The notes beneath the pieces are model-generated. The model had not been told where the DNA came from. It searched no databases and saw only the letters and a program-made list of their open reading frames with translations. The position numbers were made by a program, and so were the translations under genes. 64,000 nucleotides of DNA from contig CAJXGN010000005.1 in NCBI GenBank assembly GCA_913053875.1, positions 1-64,000 on the forward strand, given 5' to 3'. Below, one piece after another: positions 17,968 through 27,677 of the stretch; the stretch's first letter is position 1; each line of letters opens with the position of its first letter. Source of the stretch: an uncultured Agromyces sp. (GTDB taxonomy: Bacteria > Actinomycetota > Actinomycetes > Actinomycetales > Microbacteriaceae).

Positions 17968-18789
17968 ATGACGGATGCCGCAGCCGACGCCGACCACCTC
18001 GGAGTCGCGGTCGCGCAGTTCGCACCCGGCGACGACCGGGAGGCGAACCTCGCCGAGATCGTGCGCCTGGCGACGCTCGCCACCGGCCGCGGCGCGAAGC
18101 TCGTCGTGTTCCCCGAGTACTCGAGCTACTTCACGCCGCAGCAGGGGCAGGACTGGGTGGATGCGGCCGAGCCGCCGGACGGCCCGTTCGTCACCGCGCT
18201 CGCGGCGCTGGCCGACGAACTCGACGTGCACCTCGTCGCGGGGTTCTTGGAGCGGGCCGACGACGCCCACGCGCACAACACCGTGGTCGCCGTCGTGCCC
18301 GGCACGGGCGTCGTGGCCGCGTACCGCAAGCTGCACCTGTACGACGCGTTCGGCCAGCAGGAGTCCGACTGGATCGCCCCGGGCGACGTCGGCGAACCGG
18401 AGGTGTTCGAGCTCGGTGGCATCCGCTTCGGCCTGGAGACCTGCTACGACGCGCGCTTCCCCGAGGTGACGCGCCGCATCATCGACGCCGGTGCCGACGT
18501 CGTGTGCATGCCCGCCGAGTGGGTGCGCGGGCCGCTCAAGGAGCACCACTGGCGCACGCTCGCGACCGCGCGGGCGCTCGAGAACACCGCGTACGTGCTC
18601 GCCGCCGACCACGCGCCGCCGATCGGCGCCGGCAACAGCATGGTCGTCGACCCGATGGGCGTCGAGATCGCGACGATCGGCGAGGCGACCGACGTGGCCG
18701 TGGCGTGGATCTCGGCCGAGCGCATCGCGGCGGTGCGACGCCTGAACCCGGCGCTGGCGCTGCGACGCTTCGCGGTCGTGCCGCGCTGA
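17968..18789 (+). CDS. Carbon-nitrogen hydrolase (Nit/omega-amidase-like)
   Basis: 273 residues of the nitrilase superfamily with the Glu-Lys-Cys triad: Glu50 in VVFPEYS, Lys121 in AYRKLHLYD and Cys159 in LETCYDARFPE. The short length and LYD/CYDARFPE signatures place it with Nit1/Nit2-type amidases (omega-amidase, deaminated glutathione amidase) rather than true nitrilases. It lies opposite a class I aminotransferase with only ten bases between the stops; transaminase-omega-amidase pairs are a known theme, but here the genes are on opposite strands. A TAGTCT element sets the start at ATG 17968. Confidence 0.85.
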   Translation: MTDAAADADHLGVAVAQFAPGDDREANLAEIVRLATLATGRGAKLVVFPEYSSYFTPQQGQDWVDAAEPPDGPFVTALAALADELDVHLVAGFLERADDAHAHNTVVAVVPGTGVVAAYRKLHLYDAFGQQESDWIAPGDVGEPEVFELGGIRFGLETCYDARFPEVTRRIIDAGADVVCMPAEWVRGPLKEHHWRTLATARALENTAYVLAADHAPPIGAGNSMVVDPMGVEIATIGEATDVAVAWISAERIAAVRRLNPALALRRFAVVPR

Positions 18790-18799
18790 GCCTGCGGGT

Positions 18800-20017
18800 C
18801 TAGTAGGCGCCGAGCTTGGCGAGTCGAGCGGATGCCTCCTCCAGCACGTCCACCCGCTTGCAGAACGCGAACCGCACCAGGCTGCGATACGACTCCCGGC
18901 GATCCGGGTGCACGAAGGCCGTGAGCGGCACGGCGACGACGCCCGCGAGCTCGGGCAGCCGCCGGCAGAGCGCCTCGCCGTCGGGGTGGCCGACCGTGGC
19001 GGCGTCGACGACCACGAAGTAGCCGGCGTCGGGCACCGACAGCTCGAATCCGGCGTGGCGGAGGCCGGTGACGAGCAGGTCGCGCTTGGACTGCAGCGTG
19101 TCGGCGAGCAGTGCGAACCGGTCGTCGGGAAGGCCGAGGCCGGCGGCGATCGCGGGCTGGAACGGCGCGCCGTTGACGTAGGTGAGGAACTGCTTGACCG
19201 CGAGTACCCGCTCGACGAGCCGCGCCGGCCCGGTCGCCCAGCCGATCTTCCAGCCGGTCGTGCTGAAGGTCTTGCCGCCCGAGGAGATCGACACCGTGCG
19301 GTCGAAGGCGCCGGGGAGGGATGCGACGGGCACGTGCCCGGTGTCGAAGGTGAGGTGCTCGTACACCTCGTCGGTCACGATGATCGCGTCGTGGCGGGCG
19401 GCGAGCTCGACGACGAGCTCGAGCGTGGTGCGGTCGAACACCGCGCCCGTCGGGTTGTGCGGCGAATTGACGATGATCACGCGCGTGCGGTCGGTCACGG
19501 CGGCACGGAGCTCGTCTGGGTCGGGCCGGAAGTCGGGGAAGCGCAGGGGGACCGTGCGGTGGATGCCGCCCGCACGGGCGACGAGCGCACCGTACGCGTC
19601 GTAGAACGGCTCGAACGTGACGACCTCGTCGCCCGTGTCGACCAGGGCGAGCAGCGTCGCCGCGAGCGCCTCGGTCGCGCCGGCGGTCACGAGCACCTCG
19701 CGGTCCGGGTCGAGGTCGATGCCGTACCAGTGGCGTTGGTGCGCGGCGATCGCCTCGCGCAGCACGGGCATGCCGATGCCCGGCGGGTACTGGTTCACGC
19801 CGTCGGCGATCGCCTGCCGCGCGGCCTCGAGCACCTCGGCCGGGCCGTCCTCGTCGGGGAACCCCTGCCCCAGGTTGATCGCCCCGGTGCGCGCCGCGAG
19901 CGCGCTCATCTCGGCGAAGATCGTCGCCGCGACGCTTCCGTCCTCCGCGAGCAGGCCGGCGCCCGCTGCCGTGCGCTGCCACGGCTCGAGCCGCCCCGCC
20001 GCCGTGAAATCGCTCAC
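18800..20017 (-). CDS. PLP-dependent class I/II aminotransferase
   Basis: 405 residues, fold-type I. INLGQGFPDEDGP (47-59), VTAGATEALAA for phosphate binding, NSPHNPTGAVF (184-194), DEVYEHLTF, and Lys249 in SISSGGKTFSTTGWKIGW form the PLP site. The N-terminal GQGFPD pattern resembles kynurenine/glutamine transaminase K and methionine aminotransferase (YbdL-like) enzymes, which fits a neighbouring omega-amidase-like gene. The start is GTG 20017 with TAGCGT six bases upstream (leaderless). Confidence 0.85.
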   Translation of the reverse strand: MSDFTAAGRLEPWQRTAAGAGLLAEDGSVAATIFAEMSALAARTGAINLGQGFPDEDGPAEVLEAARQAIADGVNQYPPGIGMPVLREAIAAHQRHWYGIDLDPDREVLVTAGATEALAATLLALVDTGDEVVTFEPFYDAYGALVARAGGIHRTVPLRFPDFRPDPDELRAAVTDRTRVIIVNSPHNPTGAVFDRTTLELVVELAARHDAIIVTDEVYEHLTFDTGHVPVASLPGAFDRTVSISSGGKTFSTTGWKIGWATGPARLVERVLAVKQFLTYVNGAPFQPAIAAGLGLPDDRFALLADTLQSKRDLLVTGLRHAGFELSVPDAGYFVVVDAATVGHPDGEALCRRLPELAGVVAVPLTAFVHPDRRESYRSLVRFAFCKRVDVLEEASARLAKLGAY

Positions 20018-20023
20018 GCCTTC

Positions 20024-20029
20024 ACGCTA
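20024..20029 (-). promoter_or_regulatory. TAGCGT -10, six bases before GTG
   Basis: Minus-strand hexamer preceding the aminotransferase start; predicts a leaderless transcript. Confidence 0.5.
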
Positions 20030-20079
20030 CACACCCTCCCGGCAGCCGATTCGTTCCCCTCACGCCTGCGCCGCCCGCC

Positions 20080-20133
20080 GCTGGTGCGCAAACCGTGGCC
20101 GATCGCGCGCTCCACCACCGTTTGCGCACCAGC
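20080..20133. repeat. Inverted repeat with 14-base perfect arms
   Basis: Arms at 20080-20093 and 20120-20133 begin GCTGGTGCGCAAAC and pair perfectly; after one mismatch four more pairs form, leaving a GC-rich 16-base loop. It lies between two divergent genes, so it is not an ordinary terminator. It could be an operator, a REP-like element or an mRNA hairpin. No second copy was seen in the window. Confidence 0.7.
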
Positions 20134-20220
20134 AGGCACGCGGATGCCCGTGGGCAGGCGGAACAGGACAGGTCATGCGTGGGGTTGTGGAAACGTGGAT
20201 TCGTCGCGTCCCGGATGTCC

Positions 20221-20226
20221 TACCGT
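20221..20226 (+). promoter_or_regulatory. TACCGT -10, seven bases before ATG
   Basis: Placed as in the other leaderless genes of the window, before the lipoprotein ATG at 20234. Confidence 0.4.
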
Positions 20227-20233
20227 GTGCTGC

Positions 20234-20791
20234 ATGCCCGCGCTGCGCACCCGCCTCCTCGCGGTGCTCGCCGTCGTCGCGGCGACCGCCCTCGCGGGCT
20301 GCGCCCCCGCTGACGCAACCCCGCCGACGCCGACCCCCACCCTCGAGCCAGTCTTCGCGTCCGACGAGGAAGCCCTCGCCGCCGCGATCGCCGCGTACGA
20401 GGCGTATCAGAACGCTTCCTCAGAGATCTCGTCAGAGGGTGGAACGGAGCCCGAGCGAATCGCCGCCACGGTGACCGACGAGTACTCGGCCCTGCTTATA
20501 GAGGAGTTTGTCGGGCTCCAGGAGCGCGCCCTTAGGACGGAAGGGACCGCATCGTTTGACTCGGCCTCTTTGGCCGATTACTTCGCTAGCGACGACGAGT
20601 CCGAAGTGTCGGTATACCTGTGTCGGGACATTGGCGAGGTACGAGTTATTGACGCGTCCGGGGCCGACGTGACGCCGACAGCGCGAACCGAGCGAACGCC
20701 GTTGCTGGTGCACCTCGTGGGTTCTGTCGATGATCCAGCCATCCTGTTGATAAGCGCCATCGAGCCATGGTCCGGCGACAGCTTCTGTTGA
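20234..20791 (+). CDS. Predicted lipoprotein of unknown function
   Basis: 185 residues. A basic n-region (MPALRTR), a hydrophobic core and the lipobox LAGC give lipidation at Cys23 or so, followed by a Thr/Pro-rich linker (PPTPTPTLEP). The mature part is acidic, with VFASDEEALAAAIAAYEAY as a predicted helix and IGEVRVIDASGADVTP later; it resembles small actinobacterial secreted proteins of unknown role. I do not recognise the family. From about 20400 the DNA is noticeably less GC-rich and uses codons such as TTA-type and AGA-type triplets uncommon elsewhere here. It overlaps the next gene by 25 bases, so the two are likely co-expressed. Confidence 0.75.
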   Translation: MPALRTRLLAVLAVVAATALAGCAPADATPPTPTPTLEPVFASDEEALAAAIAAYEAYQNASSEISSEGGTEPERIAATVTDEYSALLIEEFVGLQERALRTEGTASFDSASLADYFASDDESEVSVYLCRDIGEVRVIDASGADVTPTARTERTPLLVHLVGSVDDPAILLISAIEPWSGDSFC

Positions 20792-21600
20792 GCGTCGTTG
20801 CCGCCTCGCTAGTTCTGGGCGGCGCGACTCTGACTGCGGCGCCTGCGTACGCGTGCAGCCAACTCAATTCTGTGTTCACCGATTGTGCATCGAGCGGGGC
20901 TGTGGGCGATGGCGTGGTTCAACTGTGGGCAGCGGTTGACGACCTTGTAGAGCACTCGCCGCCCGATCTGTCAGCTCCAGACAGTCCAATCGAACCCGAC
21001 GACTCCAACCCCGAGCCCGGACGCCCGTGGGGGATCATCACGCAGGGCCTGAACGTCGTGCCGCCGCCGTGCTGGCCGGAGCCCGAGTGCCCGCCGGGGC
21101 AGGAGGCCGCGGGGTACGTCGTCACGCTGAGCGACATCGCGTCGTTCCGGCCCGACGAACCGACGAACGGCATGGAGCCCGACGGCTGGGCCATCGTCGG
21201 GCTGCCGGCGAACTTCGTGGCGGGGGCATCCGCTCACCCGGTGGCCGGCATGCTGCTCGGCCTGCCCGCCGACGTGCGCTTCACCCCGGTCGGCTACCGC
21301 TGGCAGCACAGCGACGGATCCGACACCACCGACGCCAACGGCGGTGCGACCTGGGCCGAACTCGGCCAGCCCGAGTTCAGCGCCACGCCCACCTCGCACG
21401 TTTACGCGACGCGCGGCACCCACACGGTCACGCTGGTCGTCACGTACACGGCCGAATACCGGTTCGCGGGCACCGGGTGGGTGCCGATCGCCGGTACGCT
21501 CGACATCGGATCGGCACCGCTCGACGTGCTGGTCGGCGCCGCCGACACGGTGCTGGTGGGGGCCGACTGCGTCGCCGATCCGCGCGGTCCGGGCTGCTGA
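20767..21600 (+). CDS. Secreted protein with PKD-like region
   Basis: 277 residues. A Sec signal peptide (about 1-29) ends in PAYA before CSQLNS. A Pro/Asp-rich linker (DSPIEPDDSNPEPGRP) follows, then a region with HVYATRGTHTVTLVVTYTA, the alternating pattern of a PKD/beta-sandwich domain. Six or more Cys in the mature part could form disulfides. Function is unknown; the arrangement (lipoprotein plus PKD protein) suggests a surface complex. The first 230 bases have lower GC than the remainder, matching the tail of the preceding gene. Confidence 0.75.
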   Translation: MVRRQLLLSVVAASLVLGGATLTAAPAYACSQLNSVFTDCASSGAVGDGVVQLWAAVDDLVEHSPPDLSAPDSPIEPDDSNPEPGRPWGIITQGLNVVPPPCWPEPECPPGQEAAGYVVTLSDIASFRPDEPTNGMEPDGWAIVGLPANFVAGASAHPVAGMLLGLPADVRFTPVGYRWQHSDGSDTTDANGGATWAELGQPEFSATPTSHVYATRGTHTVTLVVTYTAEYRFAGTGWVPIAGTLDIGSAPLDVLVGAADTVLVGADCVADPRGPGC

Positions 21601-21717
21601 GCCGTTCCCGAGCCGAACCTGAGCGCAGTCTCCGCTGAGGGATAGACGGTTCACAGACTCCGCCGACGGAACGCACAGCTTGCGCGTTCAGTCTGGTGTC
21701 GCTTGGAAGGAGCAGAC

Positions 21718-23409
<1,692 letters not shown>

Positions 23410-23426
23410 CACGCGCTCCTTCCAGC

Positions 23427-23469
23427 AAGGGCCGTCGGATGCCACGGGCAGGCGCATCCGGCGGCCCTT
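23427..23469 (+). terminator. Terminator hairpin after htrA-like gene
   Basis: A 16-base stem (23427-23442 with 23454-23469) with one G-U pair and an 11-base loop starts 17 bases after the stop. Each arm contains a copy of the GGATGC/GCATCC core that is common in this window. It ends in only a short T-run. Confidence 0.7.
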
Positions 23470-23567
23470 CGCCGTGCCTGCCGACGCCCGCCGCGCGGGC
23501 CCTCCGACGCAGCGGTTCCGCGCGTCCCTGCTGGTAGCATCGATCGACCCGAGCACGAGTGAGGACG

Positions 23568-24623
23568 ATGGCCGACGACCACCCCGACGCGACGGTGTCG
23601 TCGCTCTCCGGCGTCTCCTACGTCATGCCGGTCCTCAACGACGTGGCGCACGTGCGCGCCGCCGTGGAGTCGATCCTCGCGCAGGACTACGACGGACCGT
23701 TCGACGTGACCATCGCGGTCGGCCCGTCGATCGACGGCACGAACGAGCTCGTCGCCGACCTCGCCCGGCGCGACGCACGCGTGCGGGTCATCGACAACGA
23801 GGTGGGCTCGACGCCCGCGGGCCTGAACCTCGCCATCGAGGCATCCGAGTTCCCGGTGGTGGTGCGCGTCGACGCGCACTCCGCGTTGCCGGCCGACTAC
23901 GCGCGCGTCGCGGTCGACACCCTGGCACGCACCGGCGCCGACAACGTCGGCGGCATCATGGACGCGCAGGGGGAGACCCCGTTCGAGCGCGCCGTCGCCC
24001 GCGCCTACGGCACCAAGGTCGGCCTCGGCGGCACCCCGCACCACGTGGGCGGTCCCGAGGGCGCGGCCGACACCGTGTACCTCGGCGTGTTCCGGCGCGA
24101 GGCGATCACCGCGGTCGGCCTGTTCGATGAGGACATCAAGCGCGGCCAGGACTGGGAGCTCAACAAGCGCCTCCGCGAGGCGGGCGGCACCGTCTGGTTC
24201 ACCCCCGAGCTGCGCGTGACGTACCGCCCGCGCGGGTCGGTCGGCAGGCTCGCCCGGCAGATGCTCTCGACGGGCCTCTGGCGCGGGGAGCTCGCGCGCC
24301 GGTTCCCGTCGGCCAACAGCATCCGCTACTTCGCACCGCCCGTGCTGGTGCTCGGCCTCGTGCTGGGCACGATCCTCGGCATCGCGGGCGTCGTGCAGGC
24401 AGCCCTCGGGGTGACGCCGTGGCTGCTGGTCGGCTTCCTCGCGCCCGCGGCGTACGCGCTGCTCGTCGTGGTCGCGACGCTCGCCTACGGGCGCGGCGAC
24501 GGCCCGGCGACCGCCATGCGGTTCCTCGTCGTGCTGCCGGTCATCCACGTGAGCTGGGGCATCGGGTTCGTGCTCGGCTTCGGCGCACTCACGCGCAACA
24601 TCTCCGCACACACGGGAAGGTGA
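23568..24623 (+). CDS. GT2 glycosyltransferase, ExoA-like, membrane-bound
   Basis: 351 residues. The GT-A core has YVMPVLNDVAHVRAAVESIL, a VVVRVDAHSALP nucleotide/metal site (D-x-H rather than D-x-D), and GQDWELNKRLREAGG as the acceptor/catalytic segment. The C-terminal 110 residues carry about three TM helices (VLVLGLVLGTILGIAGVVQAAL and others). The pattern is that of ExoA-like transferases adding sugars to lipid-linked acceptors at the inner membrane face. ATG 23568 is chosen; GTG 23559 is a three-residue longer alternative. TAGCAT at 23535-23540 may be the -10. It begins a three-gene run with close spacing. Confidence 0.85.
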   Translation: MADDHPDATVSSLSGVSYVMPVLNDVAHVRAAVESILAQDYDGPFDVTIAVGPSIDGTNELVADLARRDARVRVIDNEVGSTPAGLNLAIEASEFPVVVRVDAHSALPADYARVAVDTLARTGADNVGGIMDAQGETPFERAVARAYGTKVGLGGTPHHVGGPEGAADTVYLGVFRREAITAVGLFDEDIKRGQDWELNKRLREAGGTVWFTPELRVTYRPRGSVGRLARQMLSTGLWRGELARRFPSANSIRYFAPPVLVLGLVLGTILGIAGVVQAALGVTPWLLVGFLAPAAYALLVVVATLAYGRGDGPATAMRFLVVLPVIHVSWGIGFVLGFGALTRNISAHTGR

Positions 24624-24626
24624 CGG

Positions 24627-25439
24627 ATGCCTGACGCCATCCACGACCGCGGGCGACCGTCGAGCATCGCGGAGCTCCGCGCCGTGGCGCAGCCGCCCGA
24701 GGTGCGCAGCCGCCGCAACGCCGAGCACTGGACCGCCTCGCTGTACCTGCGCAACCTGTCGCCGTACGTGACCTGGGTGCTGCTGAAGACCTCGATCTCG
24801 GCGAACGGCGTGACCGGCCTGATGATCCTCATCGGCTGGTCCACGGCGGCGGCGCTGCTGATTCCGGGCATCTGGGGCCCGCTGCTCGCGGTCGTGCTCG
24901 GGCAGCTGCAGATGCTCGTCGACTGCTGCGACGGCGAGGTCGCGCGCTGGCGCGGCACGTCGAGCCCCGCGGGGGTGTTCCTCGACAAGGTCGGGCACTA
25001 CTCGACCGAGGCGCTCATCCCGCTCGCGCTCGGCATCCGCGCCGCGGCGTACCCGCTCGAGTTCCCGGCCGACTTCCTCTGGACCACGCTGGCCGCGCTG
25101 CTCGCGCTCATCATCGTGCTGAACAAGGCACTGAACGACATGGTGCACGTGGCCCGCGCCAACGCGGGCCTGACGAAGCTCGCCGACGCCGAGGGGGAGT
25201 CGGCGCCGCGCGGCGGGCTGCTCCGCACGCTGCGGCGCGCGGCCCGGTTCGTGCCGTTCCACCGGCTGTACCACTCGGTCGAGCTGACGCTCATCATCTT
25301 CGCCGCGGCGGTCGTGGGCCTGTTCGTCGGCGAGCCACTCGTCGATCGCATGGTGCTGATCGCCCTCGTGCCGCTCTCGCTGCTGGCGCTCGTCGGTCAC
25401 TTCGTGGCGATCCTCGCGTCGCGCCGGGTGCGCGCGTGA
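24627..25439 (+). CDS. CDP-alcohol phosphatidyltransferase family protein, variant site
   Basis: 270 residues and about six TM helices. The family motif D(x2)DG(x2)AR(x8)G(x3)D(x3)D is present as Asp99, Asp102-Gly103, Ala106-Arg107, Gly116 and Asp120, but the fourth Asp, the proposed catalytic base, is His124 (DKVGHYSTE). These enzymes transfer a phospho-alcohol or phospho-sugar from a CDP donor. Set among glycosyltransferases and a CDP-glycerol-type polymerase, it may use a CDP-polyol to build a wall glycopolymer primer. ATG 24627 follows GGAAGGTG. It overlaps the next gene by GTGA. Confidence 0.85.
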   Translation: MPDAIHDRGRPSSIAELRAVAQPPEVRSRRNAEHWTASLYLRNLSPYVTWVLLKTSISANGVTGLMILIGWSTAAALLIPGIWGPLLAVVLGQLQMLVDCCDGEVARWRGTSSPAGVFLDKVGHYSTEALIPLALGIRAAAYPLEFPADFLWTTLAALLALIIVLNKALNDMVHVARANAGLTKLADAEGESAPRGGLLRTLRRAARFVPFHRLYHSVELTLIIFAAAVVGLFVGEPLVDRMVLIALVPLSLLALVGHFVAILASRRVRA

Positions 25440-26320
25440 CCGACGCCCCGCGCGTCGGGGCCGTGGTGCTCACGATGGGCACCCGGCCGGACGACCTGGC
25501 CCGAGGCATCCGGAGCCTGCTCGACCAGGAGGGCGTCGAGGTCGACGTCGTCTGCGTGGGCAACGGGTGGGACCCGGCGATCGCCGAGCCCGCGCTGCCC
25601 GCGGGCGTGCGCACCTTGCACCTGCCCGAGAACCTCGGCATTCCGGCCGGCCGCAACCGCGGCGTGCCCGAGGTCGCGGGGGAGTACGTCTTCTTCCTCG
25701 ACGACGACGCGTTCCTGCCGAGCCCGACGTTCCTCGCCGACGCGATCGCGCTCGTGCGACGCGACCCCGGCATCGGGCTCGTGCAGCCGCGCGTGGTCGA
25801 CCCCGCGGGCGTCGCCTCGCCCCGGCGCTGGACACCGCGCATCCGCAAGGGCGACCCCGCCCGCCCGGGCAACGTGTTCTCGTGCTGGGAGGGCGCGGTG
25901 CTGCTGCCGCGCGACGTGTTCGACGCCACCGGCGGCTGGGCCGATCCGTTCTTCTACGCGCACGAGGGCATCGAGCTCGCCTGGCGGGTGTGGGACACCG
26001 GGCACCGCGCCTGGTACGCGGGCGACCTCGAGGCGGGGCATCCGGTCATCGAGCCCACCCGGCACAGCTACTACTACCGCCTCAACGCCCGCAATCGCGT
26101 CTGGCTCGCGCGCCGAAACCTGCCCGCGCTGCTCGTGCCGCTGTACGTGGGGTCGTGGACGGCGATCCAGGTGCTGCGCTGGGCGCGCAAGCCGGCGGCC
26201 CTGCGTGCGTGGTTCGGCGGCTGGCGCGAGGGGTGGCGAGCCGACCCCGGCGAGCGGCGGCCGATGCGTTGGTCGACGGTGTGGCGGATGACCCTGGCCG
26301 GCCGCCCGCCCGTCGTCTAA
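25436..26320 (+). CDS. GT2 family glycosyltransferase
   Basis: 294 residues. A rhamnosyltransferase/galactofuranosyltransferase-like GT2: VGAVVLTMGTRPDDLARGIRS, NLGIPAGRNRGV, the metal site FFLDDDAFLP, and the YAHEGIELAWRVWDTGHRAWY acceptor segment. A hydrophobic C-terminal segment (LLVPLYVGSWTAIQVL) may bind the membrane. The sugar donor cannot be read from the sequence. The GTG start overlaps the previous stop (GTGA), so translation is probably coupled. Confidence 0.85.
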   Translation: MTDAPRVGAVVLTMGTRPDDLARGIRSLLDQEGVEVDVVCVGNGWDPAIAEPALPAGVRTLHLPENLGIPAGRNRGVPEVAGEYVFFLDDDAFLPSPTFLADAIALVRRDPGIGLVQPRVVDPAGVASPRRWTPRIRKGDPARPGNVFSCWEGAVLLPRDVFDATGGWADPFFYAHEGIELAWRVWDTGHRAWYAGDLEAGHPVIEPTRHSYYYRLNARNRVWLARRNLPALLVPLYVGSWTAIQVLRWARKPAALRAWFGGWREGWRADPGERRPMRWSTVWRMTLAGRPPVV

Positions 26321-26381
26321 CGATCCGCTACCGACCTCCCGACCGGGGCCCGCTCACGGCTGCCCGTGACCTGCCGCCGGA

Positions 26382-26387
26382 TACCCT
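26382..26387 (+). promoter_or_regulatory. TACCCT -10, six bases before GTG
   Basis: Predicts a leaderless mRNA for the polymerase-like gene starting at 26394. Confidence 0.45.
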
Positions 26388-26393
26388 TGCTCG

Positions 26394-27677
26394 GTGAGAA
26401 TCGGACGTGACGTGCGGCTCGCCGCGAAGGTGGCGCGCGAGCTGTGGACCGCTCGCCGCGGGCAGACGGCGGTGCGCAAAAAGCTCGTCGAGACCCCGCC
26501 GCTCGAGACGCAGCAGTACGCGATCGGCGTCTACTTCGCCGACGGCGAGGTCAACCTCTACCAGCTGCGCCAGTGGTACAAGCCCCTGGCAGAGCTCGCG
26601 AAGACCTGGCCGGTCGTGATCCTGAGCCGCAACGCCACGGCCGCGACCCGCCTGCTCGAGGAGTCGCCCGTGCCGGTCGCCTACGTGCGCACCGTGGTCG
26701 ACCTCGAGCGGCTCATCCACGAGCAGCCCATGCGCGTGGTGTTCTACGTGAACCAGAACACCCGCAACTTCCAGATGATGCGCTACGGGCGCCGCTGGCA
26801 CGTGTTCATCAACCACGGCGAGTCCGACAAGATGTACATGACCACGAACCAGTTCAAGGCGTACGACTACGCGCTCATCGCCGGCGACGCGGCGCGCGCC
26901 CGCCTCGACAAGGTGCTCTGGGACTACGACTTCGACACGCGGGCGATCCCGATCGGCCGCCCGCAGGCCGACCACTACTCGGGTGAACTGCCGTACACGC
27001 CCGACGACCGCGAGGTCGTGCTCTACGCCCCCACCTGGGAGGGCGACCGGGCTGCCGCGGCGTACGGCTCGATCGCGTCGCATGGCGTGGAGCTCGTGCG
27101 CGCCCTGCTCGCGACGGGCCGCCATCGCGTGATCTACCGCCCGCACCCCCGTTCGGGCGTGGTGGACCACGCCTACGGGGCCGCGAACGCGGAGATCGTG
27201 CGCATGCTCCAGGAGGCGAACCAGGCGGATGCCTCGGCGCAGCACGTGCACGACACGGGCGCCGAGCTCGGCTGGCAGCTCGCCGCGGCCGACATGGCGA
27301 TCGTCGACATCTCGGCGATGGTCTACGACCGGCTCGCCGCGGGCAAGCCGCTCATGGTGACCCGCCCGGCGAACCCCGACGCCGAGGTCGACACGGGCGG
27401 CTACCTGGCCGCGTGCGAGTGGCTCACCGTGGCGGACGCCCCGAACGTGGTGGAGCGCATCGACCAGGTCGAGCACGACGACGACTCGCTCGCGCGGCTC
27501 GCGTACTGGGTCGAGCGCTACTTCGGCGACACCACTCCCGGCGCGACGACCGCGCGCTTCCACGCGGCGGTGCAGCACCTCATGGACGAGTGGGAGCGGT
27601 TCGCGAAGATCCACGCCGCCGATCCCGAGATCGACGAGCACGACTCCGAGGCCGAGGAGCTCGGTACCGAACTCTAG
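26394..27677 (+). CDS. CDP-glycerol glycerophosphotransferase family protein
   Basis: 427 residues of the TagB/TagF-like GT-B family. INHGESDKMYMTTNQFKAYD near 145 holds the catalytic His of the family, VVLYAPTWEGDR and VIYRPHPRSG form the CDP-binding half with the conserved His of RPHP, and VDISAMVYDRLAAGKPL is the typical DxSS-like loop (here DISA). It transfers a phospho-polyol, classically glycerol phosphate, to a wall teichoic-type polymer. About 427 residues suits a single-domain transferase lacking the N-terminal extension of TagF. The stop TAG overlaps the convergent gene's stop in a shared CTAG. Confidence 0.85.
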   Translation: MRIGRDVRLAAKVARELWTARRGQTAVRKKLVETPPLETQQYAIGVYFADGEVNLYQLRQWYKPLAELAKTWPVVILSRNATAATRLLEESPVPVAYVRTVVDLERLIHEQPMRVVFYVNQNTRNFQMMRYGRRWHVFINHGESDKMYMTTNQFKAYDYALIAGDAARARLDKVLWDYDFDTRAIPIGRPQADHYSGELPYTPDDREVVLYAPTWEGDRAAAAYGSIASHGVELVRALLATGRHRVIYRPHPRSGVVDHAYGAANAEIVRMLQEANQADASAQHVHDTGAELGWQLAAADMAIVDISAMVYDRLAAGKPLMVTRPANPDAEVDTGGYLAACEWLTVADAPNVVERIDQVEHDDDSLARLAYWVERYFGDTTPGATTARFHAAVQHLMDEWERFAKIHAADPEIDEHDSEAEELGTEL

